From positions 1 to 64,000 of the forward strand of contig JAJTEW010000007.1 in assembly GCA_021299875.1 (NCBI GenBank): a stretch of DNA of 64,000 bases, read 5' to 3'. Positions 43,349 to 53,328 of this stretch are shown piece after piece. This stretch comes from Comamonadaceae bacterium. Lineage in GTDB: Bacteria > Pseudomonadota > Gammaproteobacteria > Burkholderiales > Burkholderiaceae_C. Within the stretch, counting starts at the first letter, position 1, and each line of letters begins with the position of its first letter. The notes beneath the pieces were generated by a model, which was not told the DNA's origin, searched no databases, and saw only the letters and a program-made list of their open reading frames with translations. The translations under genes were made by a program, and so were the position numbers.

Positions 43349-45420
43349 GGTTTGGCCTCCGCCGCCGCCGTGGCGGCACGTTGTGCAAACTCAGCCCGCA
43401 GCGCCTTGAGTTTTTCGCGCGGGTCTTCTCTGACCGTTTTTTCGTCCAGCCTCATCTCGGCAATGAATCGGCTGGGCAGGGCCGCCACGGATTCACGGCC
43501 TTTCTTGCGGCGTTTTGTCCAGCTCACGGCCAAGCTGCGCTGGGCACGGGTGATGCCCACGTACATCAGGCGGCGCTCTTCTTGCAGCCGCAACAAAATG
43601 CCTTCTTGGCTGGCCCCCTCGGTCGTGTTGTCGTCGCCCAGCTTGAAGGGCAGCAGACCCTCGTTCACACCCACCAGCATCACATGCGGCCACTCCAAAC
43701 CCTTGGAGGCGTGCAGCGTAGACAGGGTCACCACGTTTTGGTCTTTTTCGCGCTCACTCAGTGTGGAAATCAGCGAAATGGTTTGGGCCACCTCCAACAG
43801 GTTTTTGGTCTCTGTCGCCTCAGCCCCGGTCGCGTCTTCGATCTCGCCGCCACAGCGCCCGGCCATCCAGTCGCAAAACTCCAGCACATTCGTCCAGCGG
43901 GCGCTGGCCACTTTCTCGTTGTCTTCACCGTCGTACAAGTGCGACTCGTAGCCGATCTCTTGAAGCCACGCCAGCAAGAAAGCCAGCGCGGCTTCTTTGC
44001 CCAGGGTTTGGCGGGCGCGGTATGCCAAGTCGTTGATGTAGCGGCCAAACTCGTGCAAACCCGTGATGGCACGGGCATTGACAGCGCTGGGCAAGCTGCC
44101 GGCAAACAGGGCTTCAAAAAGACTCAGTTTGTACTGCGTGGCAAAGCTGCCCAACTGGCCCAGCGACTGGTGACCGATGCCGCGTTTGGGGCTGGTGATG
44201 GCGCGCAAAAAAGCCGGGTCGTCGTCGTTGTTGATCCAAAGGCGAAACCAGGCGCACAGGTCCTTGATTTCGGCCTTGTCAAAAAAGCTCTGCCCGCCCG
44301 ACACCTTGTAGGGGATGTTGGCGCGGCGCAGGGCTTGCTCAAACGGCCGGGCCATGTGGTTGGCACGGTACAGAACAGCAAAGTCCTTGAACTCCCGGTG
44401 TTGGGATTCGAGTGAATGCCCGCTGCGGATGGACTGGATGCGGGCAATCGCTCGGTCAGCCTCGTGCTCTTCGTTGACGGCGTCGACCACGCGCACCGGC
44501 TCGCCTTCGCCCAATTCCGAAAACAGGGTCTTGGGGTAGAGCTTGGGGTTGGGCTCGATCACATGGTTGGCAGCCCTCAAAATGGCGCTGGTGGAGCGGT
44601 AGTTTTGCTCCAGCTTGATCACCTTGAGATTCTGAAAATCCTCTGGCAGGCGTTTGAGGTTGTCCAGCGTCGCGCCGCGCCAGCCATAAATCGACTGGTC
44701 GTCGTCACCCACCGCCGTGAAGCGCGCCCGCTCGCCCACCAGGTGTTTGAGCACCTCGTATTGGGTGGCATTGGTGTCTTGGTACTCGTCCACCAGCACA
44801 TGGCCCATCTTGGCTTGCCAGCGCTCACGCACCTCAGGAAACTCGGCCAGCAACTTCAGAGGCATGCCGATCAGGTCGTCAAAGTCCACACTCTGGTAAG
44901 CCGTCAGCCGCTCTTGGTACAGCGCCATGATGCGGGCGATCACCCGGACGTTGTTGTCGGGCGCCTGCGCTGCGGCCTGCTCGGCGTTGAGCCCCATGTT
45001 TTTCCAAAGGCTGATGGTCCACTGCCACTGGCGGGCGGTGGCGGCATCGGTGGTGCCGCCGCAATCCTTCAAGATGCTGGTCACATCGTCCGCGTCCATG
45101 ATGCTGAACTGGGGTTTCAGGCCCAGCACATGGCCGTCTTCGCGCATGATGCGCACGCCCAAAGCGTGGAAGGTGCAAATCAACACATCTTTGGCGCCTC
45201 GGCCTATCAGCTGCTTGGCCCGCTCGCGCATCTCAGCAGCGGCCTTGTTGGTGAAGGTGATGGCGGCGATGCGTTTGGGCTCCAGCCCGGCTTCGATCAG
45301 CCGCCCGATCTTGTGCGTGATCACCCGCGTTTTGCCCGAACCCGCCCCGGCCAGCACCAAGCAGGGGCCAGAGACATAGTTCACGGCCTCGAGTTGGGCG
45401 TTGTTGAGTCCGGCGGACAT
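43345..45420 (-). CDS. rep: ATP-dependent DNA helicase Rep (UvrD/Rep family)
   Basis: A 691-residue superfamily 1A helicase. Motifs in order: Q-motif LNNAQLEAV, motif I LAGAGSGKTRVITHKI, Ia ITFTNKAAAEM, II VDEYQDTNATQYE, III VGDDDQSIYGWRGA, IV EQNYRS, V TLHASKGLEWPHV, and VI EERRLMYVGITRAQRSL. Rep moves 3' to 5' and helps the replisome pass barriers. ATG at 45420 gives MSAGLNNAQLEAVNY, as in Rep; the upstream 12 codons are unlikely. It heads the minus-strand run to the lipoprotein. Confidence 0.95.
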   Translation of the reverse strand: MSAGLNNAQLEAVNYVSGPCLVLAGAGSGKTRVITHKIGRLIEAGLEPKRIAAITFTNKAAAEMRERAKQLIGRGAKDVLICTFHALGVRIMREDGHVLGLKPQFSIMDADDVTSILKDCGGTTDAATARQWQWTISLWKNMGLNAEQAAAQAPDNNVRVIARIMALYQERLTAYQSVDFDDLIGMPLKLLAEFPEVRERWQAKMGHVLVDEYQDTNATQYEVLKHLVGERARFTAVGDDDQSIYGWRGATLDNLKRLPEDFQNLKVIKLEQNYRSTSAILRAANHVIEPNPKLYPKTLFSELGEGEPVRVVDAVNEEHEADRAIARIQSIRSGHSLESQHREFKDFAVLYRANHMARPFEQALRRANIPYKVSGGQSFFDKAEIKDLCAWFRLWINNDDDPAFLRAITSPKRGIGHQSLGQLGSFATQYKLSLFEALFAGSLPSAVNARAITGLHEFGRYINDLAYRARQTLGKEAALAFLLAWLQEIGYESHLYDGEDNEKVASARWTNVLEFCDWMAGRCGGEIEDATGAEATETKNLLEVAQTISLISTLSEREKDQNVVTLSTLHASKGLEWPHVMLVGVNEGLLPFKLGDDNTTEGASQEGILLRLQEERRLMYVGITRAQRSLAVSWTKRRKKGRESVAALPSRFIAEMRLDEKTVREDPREKLKALRAEFAQRAATAAAEAKP

Positions 45421-45575
45421 GGGGGGAGATCTATGAAATACAAGCAAGCTTGGCAAAGCGGGCCATGATAGCGGTTTGCCATGCTTGAATGGCCAAAACC
45501 CGACAGCCTATCGAAATGTCGACTCAGCGATCCCGACCAATGGAATCCCCCATGGTTTACCCCGACAATCGGGGG

Positions 45576-46544
45576 ATGCTTGAAATTTTCCGCGTCACTT
45601 TTCCGTTTTTTGCGCTGGTTTTGTGCGGCTTCTTGGCGGCACGTTGGCGGTTTTTGCCCTTGGAGTCCATCCCTGGCTTGAATGGGTTTGTCCTGTTTTT
45701 TGCTTTGCCTTGCATGCTGTTCAGGTTCGGTGCCGACACGCCCATTGCGCAGCTGCTGGATGCAGGGGTGTTCTTCACTTACCTTTTTTGTGCGCTGGTC
45801 ATCGTGGCGCTGAGCATTGGCATCAGCTTGAACCGGCGTGTGCGCTGGAACGATGCGTCCTTGGGCGCCTTGGTGGCGGCTTTCCCCAACACGGGCTTCA
45901 TGGGCGTGCCTTTGCTGGTCGCTTTGTTGGGGGCTCAGGCCGTGGGCCCTGCGATCGTGACCATCGTGGTGGATCTCGTCATCACGTCTTCTTTGTGTGT
46001 CGCTTTGTCGCGCATGGATGCGGCGGGCCAGCATGGCGCGGCCGTTGCGGCGCGCAAGGCGCTGGCGGGGGTTCTGCGCAACCCGATGCCTTGGGCCATC
46101 AGCGCGGGTGCAGCGTTTTCATACTGGAATCTTGAGCTGATCGGCCCGGTGAACAAAACCGTGGGTTTGCTGGCCGATGCCGCATCTCCGGTGGCGCTGT
46201 TCACCATCGGGGCGGTTTTGGCGCGCTCGGTCATGTTGGCGCATGAGCGCCCCGATGGCCCCTTGCGAGCCATCGATTACCTGCCGATTACCTTGATCAA
46301 ACTGGTGGTGCACCCGGTGTTGGTGTTGTTGGTGGGTCTGTCTGCGATTCAGTGGGGCGTGCCGCTGGAGCCCTTTGCCCTCCAGGTCATGGTCTTGGTG
46401 GCAGCCTTGCCCAGTGCCAGCAATGTGTCTTTGTTGGCCGAGCGCTTGGGTGCTGACAACGGCCGCATCGCACGGATCATCATGGTGACCACGGTGGCGG
46501 CGTTTGTGACCTTCTCTGGCGCGGTGGATTTTTTCAAGGCTTAG
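45576..46544 (+). CDS. AEC-family transporter
   Basis: A 322-residue protein with about ten hydrophobic helices in two halves, the auxin efflux carrier arrangement. Marks are LPLESIPGLNGFVLFFALPCMLF, the GALVAAFPNTGFMGVPLLVALLG broken helix in the middle of the first half and LPSASNVSLLAERLG near the end. Members are usually symporters or exporters for malonate, malate or other small acids. ATG at 45576 is used. The upstream CCCCGA/TCGGGG hairpin sits directly against this start. Confidence 0.88.
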   Translation: MLEIFRVTFPFFALVLCGFLAARWRFLPLESIPGLNGFVLFFALPCMLFRFGADTPIAQLLDAGVFFTYLFCALVIVALSIGISLNRRVRWNDASLGALVAAFPNTGFMGVPLLVALLGAQAVGPAIVTIVVDLVITSSLCVALSRMDAAGQHGAAVAARKALAGVLRNPMPWAISAGAAFSYWNLELIGPVNKTVGLLADAASPVALFTIGAVLARSVMLAHERPDGPLRAIDYLPITLIKLVVHPVLVLLVGLSAIQWGVPLEPFALQVMVLVAALPSASNVSLLAERLGADNGRIARIIMVTTVAAFVTFSGAVDFFKA

Positions 46545-46687
46545 CCATGATGGTTTGTCAAAGGCTGTGCATGCGCCTATGTCTTTTGTCAGGCGTGGCC
46601 AAGGTACAAAGCCCGTAAAATCATGGGTTCGCGCAAAGTTTGCGCCCATTCCACTCTGGCCAGCTCGCTGCTGGCTTCGTTCAGGCC

Positions 46688-47593
46688 ATGTTGACCTTCC
46701 AACAGATCATTTTGAAACTGCAGCAGTACTGGGATGCCCAAGGCTGCGCCTTGCTCCAGCCCTACGACATGGAAGTCGGCGCGGGCACCAGCCACACCGC
46801 CACGTTTTTGCGCGCCATTGGCCCCGAGCCTTGGAAAGCCGCCTATGTGCAGCCCAGCCGCCGCCCCAAGGATGGCCGCTATGGCAACAACCCCAACCGC
46901 TTGCAGCACTACTACCAATACCAAGTGGTCTTGAAGCCTGCGCTCAGCAACATTCTTGAGCTGTACTTGGGCAGCTTGGAAGCATTGGGCTTTGACCTCA
47001 AGAAAAACGACATCCGATTCGTCGAAGACGATTGGGAAAACCCAACGCTCGGCGCTTGGGGCTTGGGCTGGGAAGTTTGGTTGAACGGCATGGAAGTCAC
47101 GCAGTTCACCTATTTTCAGCAAGTGGGTGGCATCGACTGCAAGCCCATCACCGGCGAGATCACCTACGGCCTGGAGCGCTTGGCCATGTATTTGCAGGGC
47201 GTGGACAACGTCTACAACCTCAAATGGACCGATACGCTGAGCTATGGCGACGTGTACCACCAAAACGAGGTGGAGCAGTCGACCTACAACTTTGAGCACA
47301 GCGACGCTGAATTCTTGTTCACCGCCTTCAGCGCGCACGAAAAACAGGCACAAAACCTGATCGTGCAACAGCTGGCGCTGCCCGCCTATGAGCAAGTGCT
47401 CAAGGCCGCGCACACCTTCAACTTGCTGGATGCGCGCGGCGCAATCAGCGTGACCGAGCGCGCCGCCTACATCGGACGCATCCGCAACCTGGCCCGCAGC
47501 GTGGCCCAGAGTTATTACGAAAGCCGTGAGCGTCTGGACTTCCCGATGGCCCCGCGTGAATGGGTTGCGCAAATGCCCAAGAAAGCCGCGTGA
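46688..47593 (+). CDS. glyQ: Glycyl-tRNA synthetase alpha subunit
   Basis: The 301-residue catalytic subunit of the bacterial alpha2-beta2 enzyme that charges tRNA-Gly. Class II features include [53 protein letters not shown] and the [18 protein letters not shown] segment. ATG at 46688 gives [15 protein letters not shown] as in all GlyQ; the frame is open 16 codons upstream. The beta subunit gene starts 11 bases after the stop. Confidence 0.98.
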   Translation: MLTFQQIILKLQQYWDAQGCALLQPYDMEVGAGTSHTATFLRAIGPEPWKAAYVQPSRRPKDGRYGNNPNRLQHYYQYQVVLKPALSNILELYLGSLEALGFDLKKNDIRFVEDDWENPTLGAWGLGWEVWLNGMEVTQFTYFQQVGGIDCKPITGEITYGLERLAMYLQGVDNVYNLKWTDTLSYGDVYHQNEVEQSTYNFEHSDAEFLFTAFSAHEKQAQNLIVQQLALPAYEQVLKAAHTFNLLDARGAISVTERAAYIGRIRNLARSVAQSYYESRERLDFPMAPREWVAQMPKKAA

Positions 47594-47604
47594 GGGAGTA
47601 CGAC

Positions 47605-49737
47605 ATGACGACACAAAATTTGCTGGTGGAACTGTTTGTGGAAGAGCTGCCCCCGAAGGCGCTGCACAAACTCGGCGCTGCTTTCGCGGGCGTGTTGGCC
47701 GAACAACTCAAGGCACAAGGCCTGGCACCTGCCGATGCGGTGGTCACGGCTTTTGCCTCGCCCCGCCGCTTGGCCGCGCATGTGACGGGCGTGCTGGCGC
47801 AGGCTGCCGACAAGGCGGTGCAGCAAAAGCTCATGCCCGTGGCCGTGGGCTTGGATGCCAATGGCGGCGCCACGCCTGCGCTGCTGAAAAAACTGCAAGC
47901 GCTGGGCGCAGATGTGAGCGACCCGGCAGCAGCCGTGGCGGCCTTGAAACGCGCCCCAGACGGCAAGGCTGAGGCTCTTTTTTACGACAGCGTGGCCCAT
48001 GGCGCTTCGCTGCAAGCGGGTTTGCAAAAAGCCTTGGAAGAAGCCCTGGCCAAACTGCCTATTCCTAAGGTCATGCAGTACCAGCTCGAGACGGATTGCG
48101 AACTGCCCGGTTGGAGCAGCGTGAACTTTGTGCGCCCTGCGCACAGCCTGATCGCCTTGCACGGCTCCACCGTGGTGCCGGTCAAGGCGCTGGGCCTGAC
48201 AGCTGGCAACAGCACACAAGGCCACCGTTTTGAAGCCAAAGTTTCGCCCGTGCTGTTGCCGCATGCCGACCAATACGACCAAGTGCTCAAGCGCGATGGC
48301 GCGGTCATCGCCAGCTTTGCCGAACGCCGCGCCGAGATCGTGCGCCAGCTGCAAGCTGCTGCGGCCAAAGTCGGTGGCGGTTGCCAGCCGATTGAGGATG
48401 ACGCGCTGCTGGACGAAGTGACCGCCTTGGTCGAGCGCCCGAACGTGTTGACTTGCCAGTTCGAGACCGAGTTCTTGGACGTCCCGCAAGAGTGCCTGAT
48501 CCTCACGATGAAGGCCAACCAGAAGTATTTCCCTTTGATCGACGCATCGGGCAAGCTGACGAACCGTTTTTTGGTGGTGAGCAACATCACCCCCGACGAC
48601 GCTTCTTTGGTGATCGGCGGTAACGAGCGCGTGGTGCGCCCGCGCCTAGCCGATGCCAAATTCTTCTTCGACCAAGACCGCAAAAAGACACTCGAATCGC
48701 GTGTCGAAGGCCTGTCCAAGGTGGTCTACCACAACAAGCTGGGCACCCAAGGCGAGCGCATGGCGCGCGTGTGTGCCATCGCCAAAGCCATTGGCCAGCA
48801 AATGGGAGGCGATCTTCTGGCCAAGCAAGCCGAGCAGGCCGCACGCTTGGCCAAGACCGATTTGCTGACCGACATGGTCGGCGAATTCCCCGAGTTGCAA
48901 GGCATCATGGGCGGCTACTACGCGCGCCATGATGGCCTGTCCAACGAGGTGGCCGAAGCGATCGAAGACCACTACAAACCGCGTTTTGCGGGCGATGAAT
49001 TGCCACGCAACAACGTGGGCTTGGTGGTGGCGCTGGCTGACAAGCTCGAAACCCTGGTCGGCATGTTCGGCATTGGCAATGTGCCCACGGGCGACAAAGA
49101 CCCGTTCGCGCTGCGTCGCCACGCTTTGGGCGTGATCCGCATGCTGGTTGAGAAAAACGTGGCGCTGGGCTTGCCCGAATTGTTGGCTTTGTCTGCCCCG
49201 GTGTTCGGTGACAAGATCGTGGGCACATCGGATGCGCTGATTGAGTTTTTCTACGACCGCCTGTCCGGTAGCTTGCGTGAGCAAGGCTTCAGCGCGCAAG
49301 AGGTCGATGCCGTCATGGCCTTGCGTCCAGGCCGTCTGGGTCAGGTCAACCTGTGCCTTTCTGCCGTGCGCGCCTTTACCGCCTTGCCCGAAAGCCCTGC
49401 TTTAGCCGCGGCCAACAAGCGCATTGGCAACATCCTCAAGAAAGCCGGCGAGGTGGACGCCCACGTCAACCCGGCGCTGCTGCAAGAAGACGCCGAGAAA
49501 GGCCTGTACGCCGCCATGCAAAAGTTGTTGCCCGAATCTGAGGCGCTGTTCAAGGCGGGCGACTACACCGCCAGCTTGCAAACCTTGGCCGCGCTGCGCG
49601 CCCCGGTGGATGCTTTCTTTGACGATGTGATGGTCAACGCCGAAGAGATGGACCTGCGCCTGAACCGTCAGGGCTTGCTCAAGTCGCTGCATGTGGCGAT
49701 GAACCGCGTGGCCGATTTGTCACGCCTGGCCACCTGA
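47605..49737 (+). CDS. glyS: Glycyl-tRNA synthetase beta subunit
   Basis: A 710-residue tRNA-binding subunit. The N-terminal LLVELFVEELPPKAL is diagnostic, and the HD-type domain (HNKLGTQGERMARV), the GGYYARHDGLSNEVAEAIEDHYKPRFAGDELP block and the C-terminal anticodon-binding DDVMVNAEEMDLRLNRQGLL are all present. It follows glyQ closely and precedes gmhB by 13 bases. Confidence 0.98.
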   Translation: MTTQNLLVELFVEELPPKALHKLGAAFAGVLAEQLKAQGLAPADAVVTAFASPRRLAAHVTGVLAQAADKAVQQKLMPVAVGLDANGGATPALLKKLQALGADVSDPAAAVAALKRAPDGKAEALFYDSVAHGASLQAGLQKALEEALAKLPIPKVMQYQLETDCELPGWSSVNFVRPAHSLIALHGSTVVPVKALGLTAGNSTQGHRFEAKVSPVLLPHADQYDQVLKRDGAVIASFAERRAEIVRQLQAAAAKVGGGCQPIEDDALLDEVTALVERPNVLTCQFETEFLDVPQECLILTMKANQKYFPLIDASGKLTNRFLVVSNITPDDASLVIGGNERVVRPRLADAKFFFDQDRKKTLESRVEGLSKVVYHNKLGTQGERMARVCAIAKAIGQQMGGDLLAKQAEQAARLAKTDLLTDMVGEFPELQGIMGGYYARHDGLSNEVAEAIEDHYKPRFAGDELPRNNVGLVVALADKLETLVGMFGIGNVPTGDKDPFALRRHALGVIRMLVEKNVALGLPELLALSAPVFGDKIVGTSDALIEFFYDRLSGSLREQGFSAQEVDAVMALRPGRLGQVNLCLSAVRAFTALPESPALAAANKRIGNILKKAGEVDAHVNPALLQEDAEKGLYAAMQKLLPESEALFKAGDYTASLQTLAALRAPVDAFFDDVMVNAEEMDLRLNRQGLLKSLHVAMNRVADLSRLAT

Positions 49738-49750
49738 ACCGAAAGCGCCC

Positions 49751-50344
49751 ATGCACACCAAACTCGTCATTTTGGACCGCGATGGCACCATCAACCGGGC
49801 CAGTGAAGAGTTCGTCAAATCGCCCGAGGAGTGGCACCCCCTGCCGGGCGCGTTGGAGGCCATCAGCCGCCTGAACCATGCCGGGTTCCATGTGGTGTTG
49901 GCCACCAACCAATCGGGCTTGGGGCGTGGGCTGTTTGACATGGCCGCACTCAATGCGGTGCACGCCTTCATGCTCAAGTCTTTGGCCGCTTTGGGTGGCC
50001 GCATCGATGCGATTTTTTATTGCCCCCATGCGGCAGATGAGGGCTGCAACTGCCGCAAGCCTGCGCCTGGGTTGCTGCACCAAATTCAAGAGCGCTATGG
50101 CATCGACCTGAAGGACGTGCCCTATGTGGGCGACAGGCTGCGTGACATGCAGGCGGCACAGGCCGCGGGTTGTGCGCCGCACTGGGTGCTGAGCGGACGC
50201 CACGCCCGAGGGGATGTCAACAGTTTGCCCGCTGGGTTCCCGCCCGACACCCAAGTCCACGCCGATTTGGCCGCCTTTGTTGACCATTTTTTGGGCCAGG
50301 CTGCGACGCCTCGGCACAGCACGGCCCCGACTGTCAAGCCTTGA
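49751..50344 (+). CDS. gmhB: D-glycero-D-manno-heptose-1,7-bisphosphate 7-phosphatase
   Basis: A 197-residue HAD phosphatase. The nucleophile motif is LDRDGTIN (aspartate 9), the second HAD motif is ATNQSGLGRG, and a zinc-binding site is formed by CPHAADEGCNCRKP, the GmhB hallmark. It makes the heptose monophosphate for LPS inner core. A low-complexity tail follows residue 180. The gene is followed by plsC, giving the order glyQ-glyS-gmhB-plsC known from Burkholderiales. Confidence 0.95.
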   Translation: MHTKLVILDRDGTINRASEEFVKSPEEWHPLPGALEAISRLNHAGFHVVLATNQSGLGRGLFDMAALNAVHAFMLKSLAALGGRIDAIFYCPHAADEGCNCRKPAPGLLHQIQERYGIDLKDVPYVGDRLRDMQAAQAAGCAPHWVLSGRHARGDVNSLPAGFPPDTQVHADLAAFVDHFLGQAATPRHSTAPTVKP

Positions 50345-50366
50345 AACCCACCAGAGCGCCTTCTGC

Positions 50367-51116
50367 ATGAACTTCATTCGCTCACTCGCCCATGTGCTTT
50401 GGATGGCCATCACGGTGGTGCCTTGGGCATTGTTTGTGGTGGTGGTTTCTTACTTTGTCAGCAGCACGCGCTTGTATTGGATTTGTGCGGGTTGGTTGCG
50501 TGTCGCCGTGAACAGTGGCACCTGGATTTTGGGCATCAAAAACCGCATCCAGGGTATGGAAAATTTGCCTTTGGGCACCAAGGACCCTGCGGTATTGTTG
50601 GTCAAGCACCAGTCCACCTGGGAGACCTTTGTGATGCCCGCGATCATGCCCCACCCACTGGCCTATGTGTTCAAAAAAGAGCTGTTGTATGTGCCATTTT
50701 TTGGTTGGGCCATGGGGCGTCTGGACATGATCCACATTGACCGCAAGCAGCGCTCGCGCGCCTTTGCCAAGGTGGTGCAGCAGGGCCGCCGTCTCATGCA
50801 AGAGGGCGTTTGGGTCATCATGTTTCCCGAGGGTACACGCATCCCGCGCGGTCAAAAGGGGGAATACAAAAGCGGTGGTGCACGTTTGGCCATTGCTGCG
50901 GGCGTGCCCGTTATTCCGATCGCGGTCACTTCAGCACGTTGCTGGCCCACCAAAGCCTTTGTCAAAACACCGGGGGTGGTGGACATCTCGATCGGCCGAG
51001 CCATCCCCAGCGAAGGCCGCAGTGCCGACGAGTTGATGCTGGAAGTCGAGACCTGGATCGAGTCGGAGATGCACCGGCTGGACCCTGAGGCGTACCCCGC
51101 GGTGGCCGGGAACTGA
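50367..51116 (+). CDS. plsC: 1-acyl-sn-glycerol-3-phosphate acyltransferase
   Basis: A 249-residue membrane-bound acyltransferase that makes phosphatidic acid. The first helix is LAHVLWMAITVVPWALFVVVVSYF; the catalytic motif HQSTWE (HX4D variant with glutamate in the last place) and the substrate motif MFPEGTRIPRG are present. The HX4D-to-HX4E change in VKHQSTWETF is seen in other PlsC proteins of this group. ATG at 50367 begins MNFIRSLAHVLW. Confidence 0.93.
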   Translation: MNFIRSLAHVLWMAITVVPWALFVVVVSYFVSSTRLYWICAGWLRVAVNSGTWILGIKNRIQGMENLPLGTKDPAVLLVKHQSTWETFVMPAIMPHPLAYVFKKELLYVPFFGWAMGRLDMIHIDRKQRSRAFAKVVQQGRRLMQEGVWVIMFPEGTRIPRGQKGEYKSGGARLAIAAGVPVIPIAVTSARCWPTKAFVKTPGVVDISIGRAIPSEGRSADELMLEVETWIESEMHRLDPEAYPAVAGN

Positions 51117-51134
51117 TCCCTACAGAGGCCAGCC

Positions 51135-52061
51135 ATGCGAGCGCCTTTGCAATTTGTGCTCGATTTCTTCACCGGGGGAGATCCGGTGCCGCCCACCTCG
51201 GTACCGTCACCGGCGCAAGCCACGAGTCACCCATTGGTAACGGCACCGGCTGCAGAGGCCACTGCCACTGCCCGTGTACCTGGCTTGGTCCAGGAAGCAG
51301 CGTTGCCCCCTGCCATCGGCTTTACCCATCCCGCTGCCAACCGCCATGCACAGTTGCAAGGCGTGATGGTGTCGTTTCGGTTTGAGCGTTCGCGCCGCAA
51401 AAGCATTGGCTTTTTGGTGGGGGCCGATGGCCTGGTGGTACGCGCGCCTAATTGGGTGACGCTGCGCGAGGTGGATGCCGCTGTGCAAGAAAAAAGCGCT
51501 TGGATTGTGGCCAAACTTCAGCAGTTCAAAGAGCGGCAAACCGAGCAGTTCCAAAAAGCCATCGAGTGGCGACATGGCGCCGAGGTGCCTTTTTTGGGGC
51601 GCACGGTGCAGTTGTGTGTGCTGGAGCGGGGTGTGGGGCGCGTGCTGGGGCAAGACCTCTCGCCTGACCAAGTGTTGCCCGTCACGGTGCCGCCCGGCGC
51701 TTCGGTCACGCAGGTGCGCGACGCCGCGCAGGTGTGGCTCAAAAAACAAGCCAAGGCCTTGTTTGAACAGCGCTTACACCACTTTGCACCGTTGCTGGGC
51801 GTGCGCTGGCAAAAGCTCAGTTTGTCGACCGCCAGCACACGCTGGGGCAGCGCCCGCAACGATGGGCATATCCGGCTCAACTGGCGACTGATCCATCTGC
51901 CCATCAGCCAAATCGATTACGTTGTGGTGCACGAGCTGGCCCACTTGCGCGAGATGAACCACAGCCCCCGCTTTTGGGAAACCGTGGGCGAGGTCATGCC
52001 CGATTACGCGCAGCGACGCAAAGCCTTGCGTCAATCGCCAGTGGGCTTGACCGATGACTGA
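51135..52061 (+). CDS. YgjP-like zinc metalloprotease-fold protein (DUF45/M48-like)
   Basis: A 308-residue protein. The first 75 residues are low-complexity and variable; the rest matches YgjP: RFERSRRKSIGFLVGADGLVVRAP, STASTRWGSARNDGHIRLNWRLIHLP and the zinc motif HELAHLREMNHSPRFW (HExxH with a third histidine). These proteins are single-domain metallopeptidases with little-known targets. Its 3' end overlaps the convergent metallo-beta-lactamase gene by 31 bases. Confidence 0.88.
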   Translation: MRAPLQFVLDFFTGGDPVPPTSVPSPAQATSHPLVTAPAAEATATARVPGLVQEAALPPAIGFTHPAANRHAQLQGVMVSFRFERSRRKSIGFLVGADGLVVRAPNWVTLREVDAAVQEKSAWIVAKLQQFKERQTEQFQKAIEWRHGAEVPFLGRTVQLCVLERGVGRVLGQDLSPDQVLPVTVPPGASVTQVRDAAQVWLKKQAKALFEQRLHHFAPLLGVRWQKLSLSTASTRWGSARNDGHIRLNWRLIHLPISQIDYVVVHELAHLREMNHSPRFWETVGEVMPDYAQRRKALRQSPVGLTDD

Positions 52062-53197
52062 GATTCGCGGGCTTTGAACCTGTAAACGCCGGCGGCATCT
52101 TGTTCACGAGAGAGCCTACCCTCCAGCCAAAGCAAGTTCAGGTGGGCCACGGCTTCGCCCATGGCAAAGGTGGTTTGGTGCACGTCCAGTGCGCGTTTGA
52201 AGATCAAGGGCAGAGCGTCGTGAGCGCACAAGGCTTGTGCGCTGCAAGCGAGCACCAATTCGTCCAAGCGCTCCGCATGGTGGCTGCGCAACTGGGCAAT
52301 GCGGGCGAAGGCCCCCTGAAAAGGGCGTCCATGTGAGGGCAAGACCAAGGTCTCGTCCGGCAGGTGCTGCATCTTGTCCAAGGAGTCCAAAAAATACTGC
52401 AAAGGGTTGCCATCGGGCTCCATGGCATAGACGCTGACATTGGTGGAAATGGACGGCAGCAGCATGTCGCCGCTGATCAGCAGCTGGCCCTGTGCATCGT
52501 GCAAGGCCATGTGTTCGGGTGAGTGCCCATAGCCGTTGATGCATTGCCACAGGCGATCGCCAATGCGCACCTGTGCGTCCGCCATCAAGCGCACATAGGA
52601 CTTGGGGATTTTCGGCACCATGCTGGGGTAATAACCCACCCGGGCTTTCACCTGGGCCAACTCCTCGGGTCGGTTCCAACCGTGCGCATGGAAAAAAGCC
52701 ACCGTGGGGTCGCCACCAAAATTGGAGAGTCCGCTGCATGCGAGCAGCGCCGATTGGTATTCGCTGGTGCTCATCCACAAAGGCGCTTGCCAGCGCTCGC
52801 ACAGCCAATGCGCCAGGCCCATGTGGTCCGGGTGCATGTGGGTGACCAGCACGCGCAGGATCGGCAAGCCTTGCAGCGCCTGCGTTTCGATTTGCTGCCA
52901 GGCCTCGCGAGTGGCCGCGTTGTCGATGCCGCAGTCCACTGCCGTCCAGCCTTCTTGCATCACGCCGGACTGGGTCGGGTGGGGCAGGCGGTCGCGCAGC
53001 AGCCACAGGTTGATGTGGTTGAGGGCGAAGGGCAAACCCATGCGCAACCAGAACACGCCAGGGGCCACTTCGAGGGTTGTGCCCAGTTCTGGCAGCCGTT
53101 CTTGCAGAGGGAAATGCAAGCCTGAACGTGATGGTGGTTGGCCCCTGCCTTCGGCCGCAACCGGTGTGGCCAAAGAGTCGGTGGTCAATGAGGTCAT
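52031..53197 (-). CDS. Metallo-beta-lactamase-fold hydrolase
   Basis: A 388-residue protein of the glyoxalase-II-like branch. The metal motif is THMHPDHMG (HxHxDH), followed by NGYGHSPEHMAL, ISGDMLLP and LPSHGRPF as further metal ligands. It is divergent from liuR with an operator between them, which suggests control by LiuR and a role in acyl-CoA or thioester metabolism; homologues adjoin liuR in related genomes. The start is uncertain: ATG at 53221 is too close to the operator for a leader, so ATG at 53197 is preferred. Confidence 0.85.
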   Translation of the reverse strand: MTSLTTDSLATPVAAEGRGQPPSRSGLHFPLQERLPELGTTLEVAPGVFWLRMGLPFALNHINLWLLRDRLPHPTQSGVMQEGWTAVDCGIDNAATREAWQQIETQALQGLPILRVLVTHMHPDHMGLAHWLCERWQAPLWMSTSEYQSALLACSGLSNFGGDPTVAFFHAHGWNRPEELAQVKARVGYYPSMVPKIPKSYVRLMADAQVRIGDRLWQCINGYGHSPEHMALHDAQGQLLISGDMLLPSISTNVSVYAMEPDGNPLQYFLDSLDKMQHLPDETLVLPSHGRPFQGAFARIAQLRSHHAERLDELVLACSAQALCAHDALPLIFKRALDVHQTTFAMGEAVAHLNLLWLEGRLSREQDAAGVYRFKARESQSSVKPTGD

Positions 53198-53234
53198 GGC
53201 GGCAGACGTTTGGGTTAGCATTCGGGCTTTGAGG

Positions 53235-53256
53235 TTGACGTTGACGTTAACGTCAA
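53235..53256. promoter_or_regulatory. LiuR-type operator 1 (liuR / hydrolase divergent region)
   Basis: A 22-bp block made of a half site TTGACG (53235-53240) and the perfect 16-bp palindrome TTGACGTTAACGTCAA (53241-53256). The second copy at 53765 differs in one base. Its place between the two divergent genes fits autoregulation plus control of the hydrolase. Confidence 0.85.
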
Positions 53257-53328
53257 ACATGCATTCCATTCTAGGGGGCGGCTTTTCATCAGCCTGTCCC
53301 ACTTGCGCAAGCTCAGGGGACCCACGCC

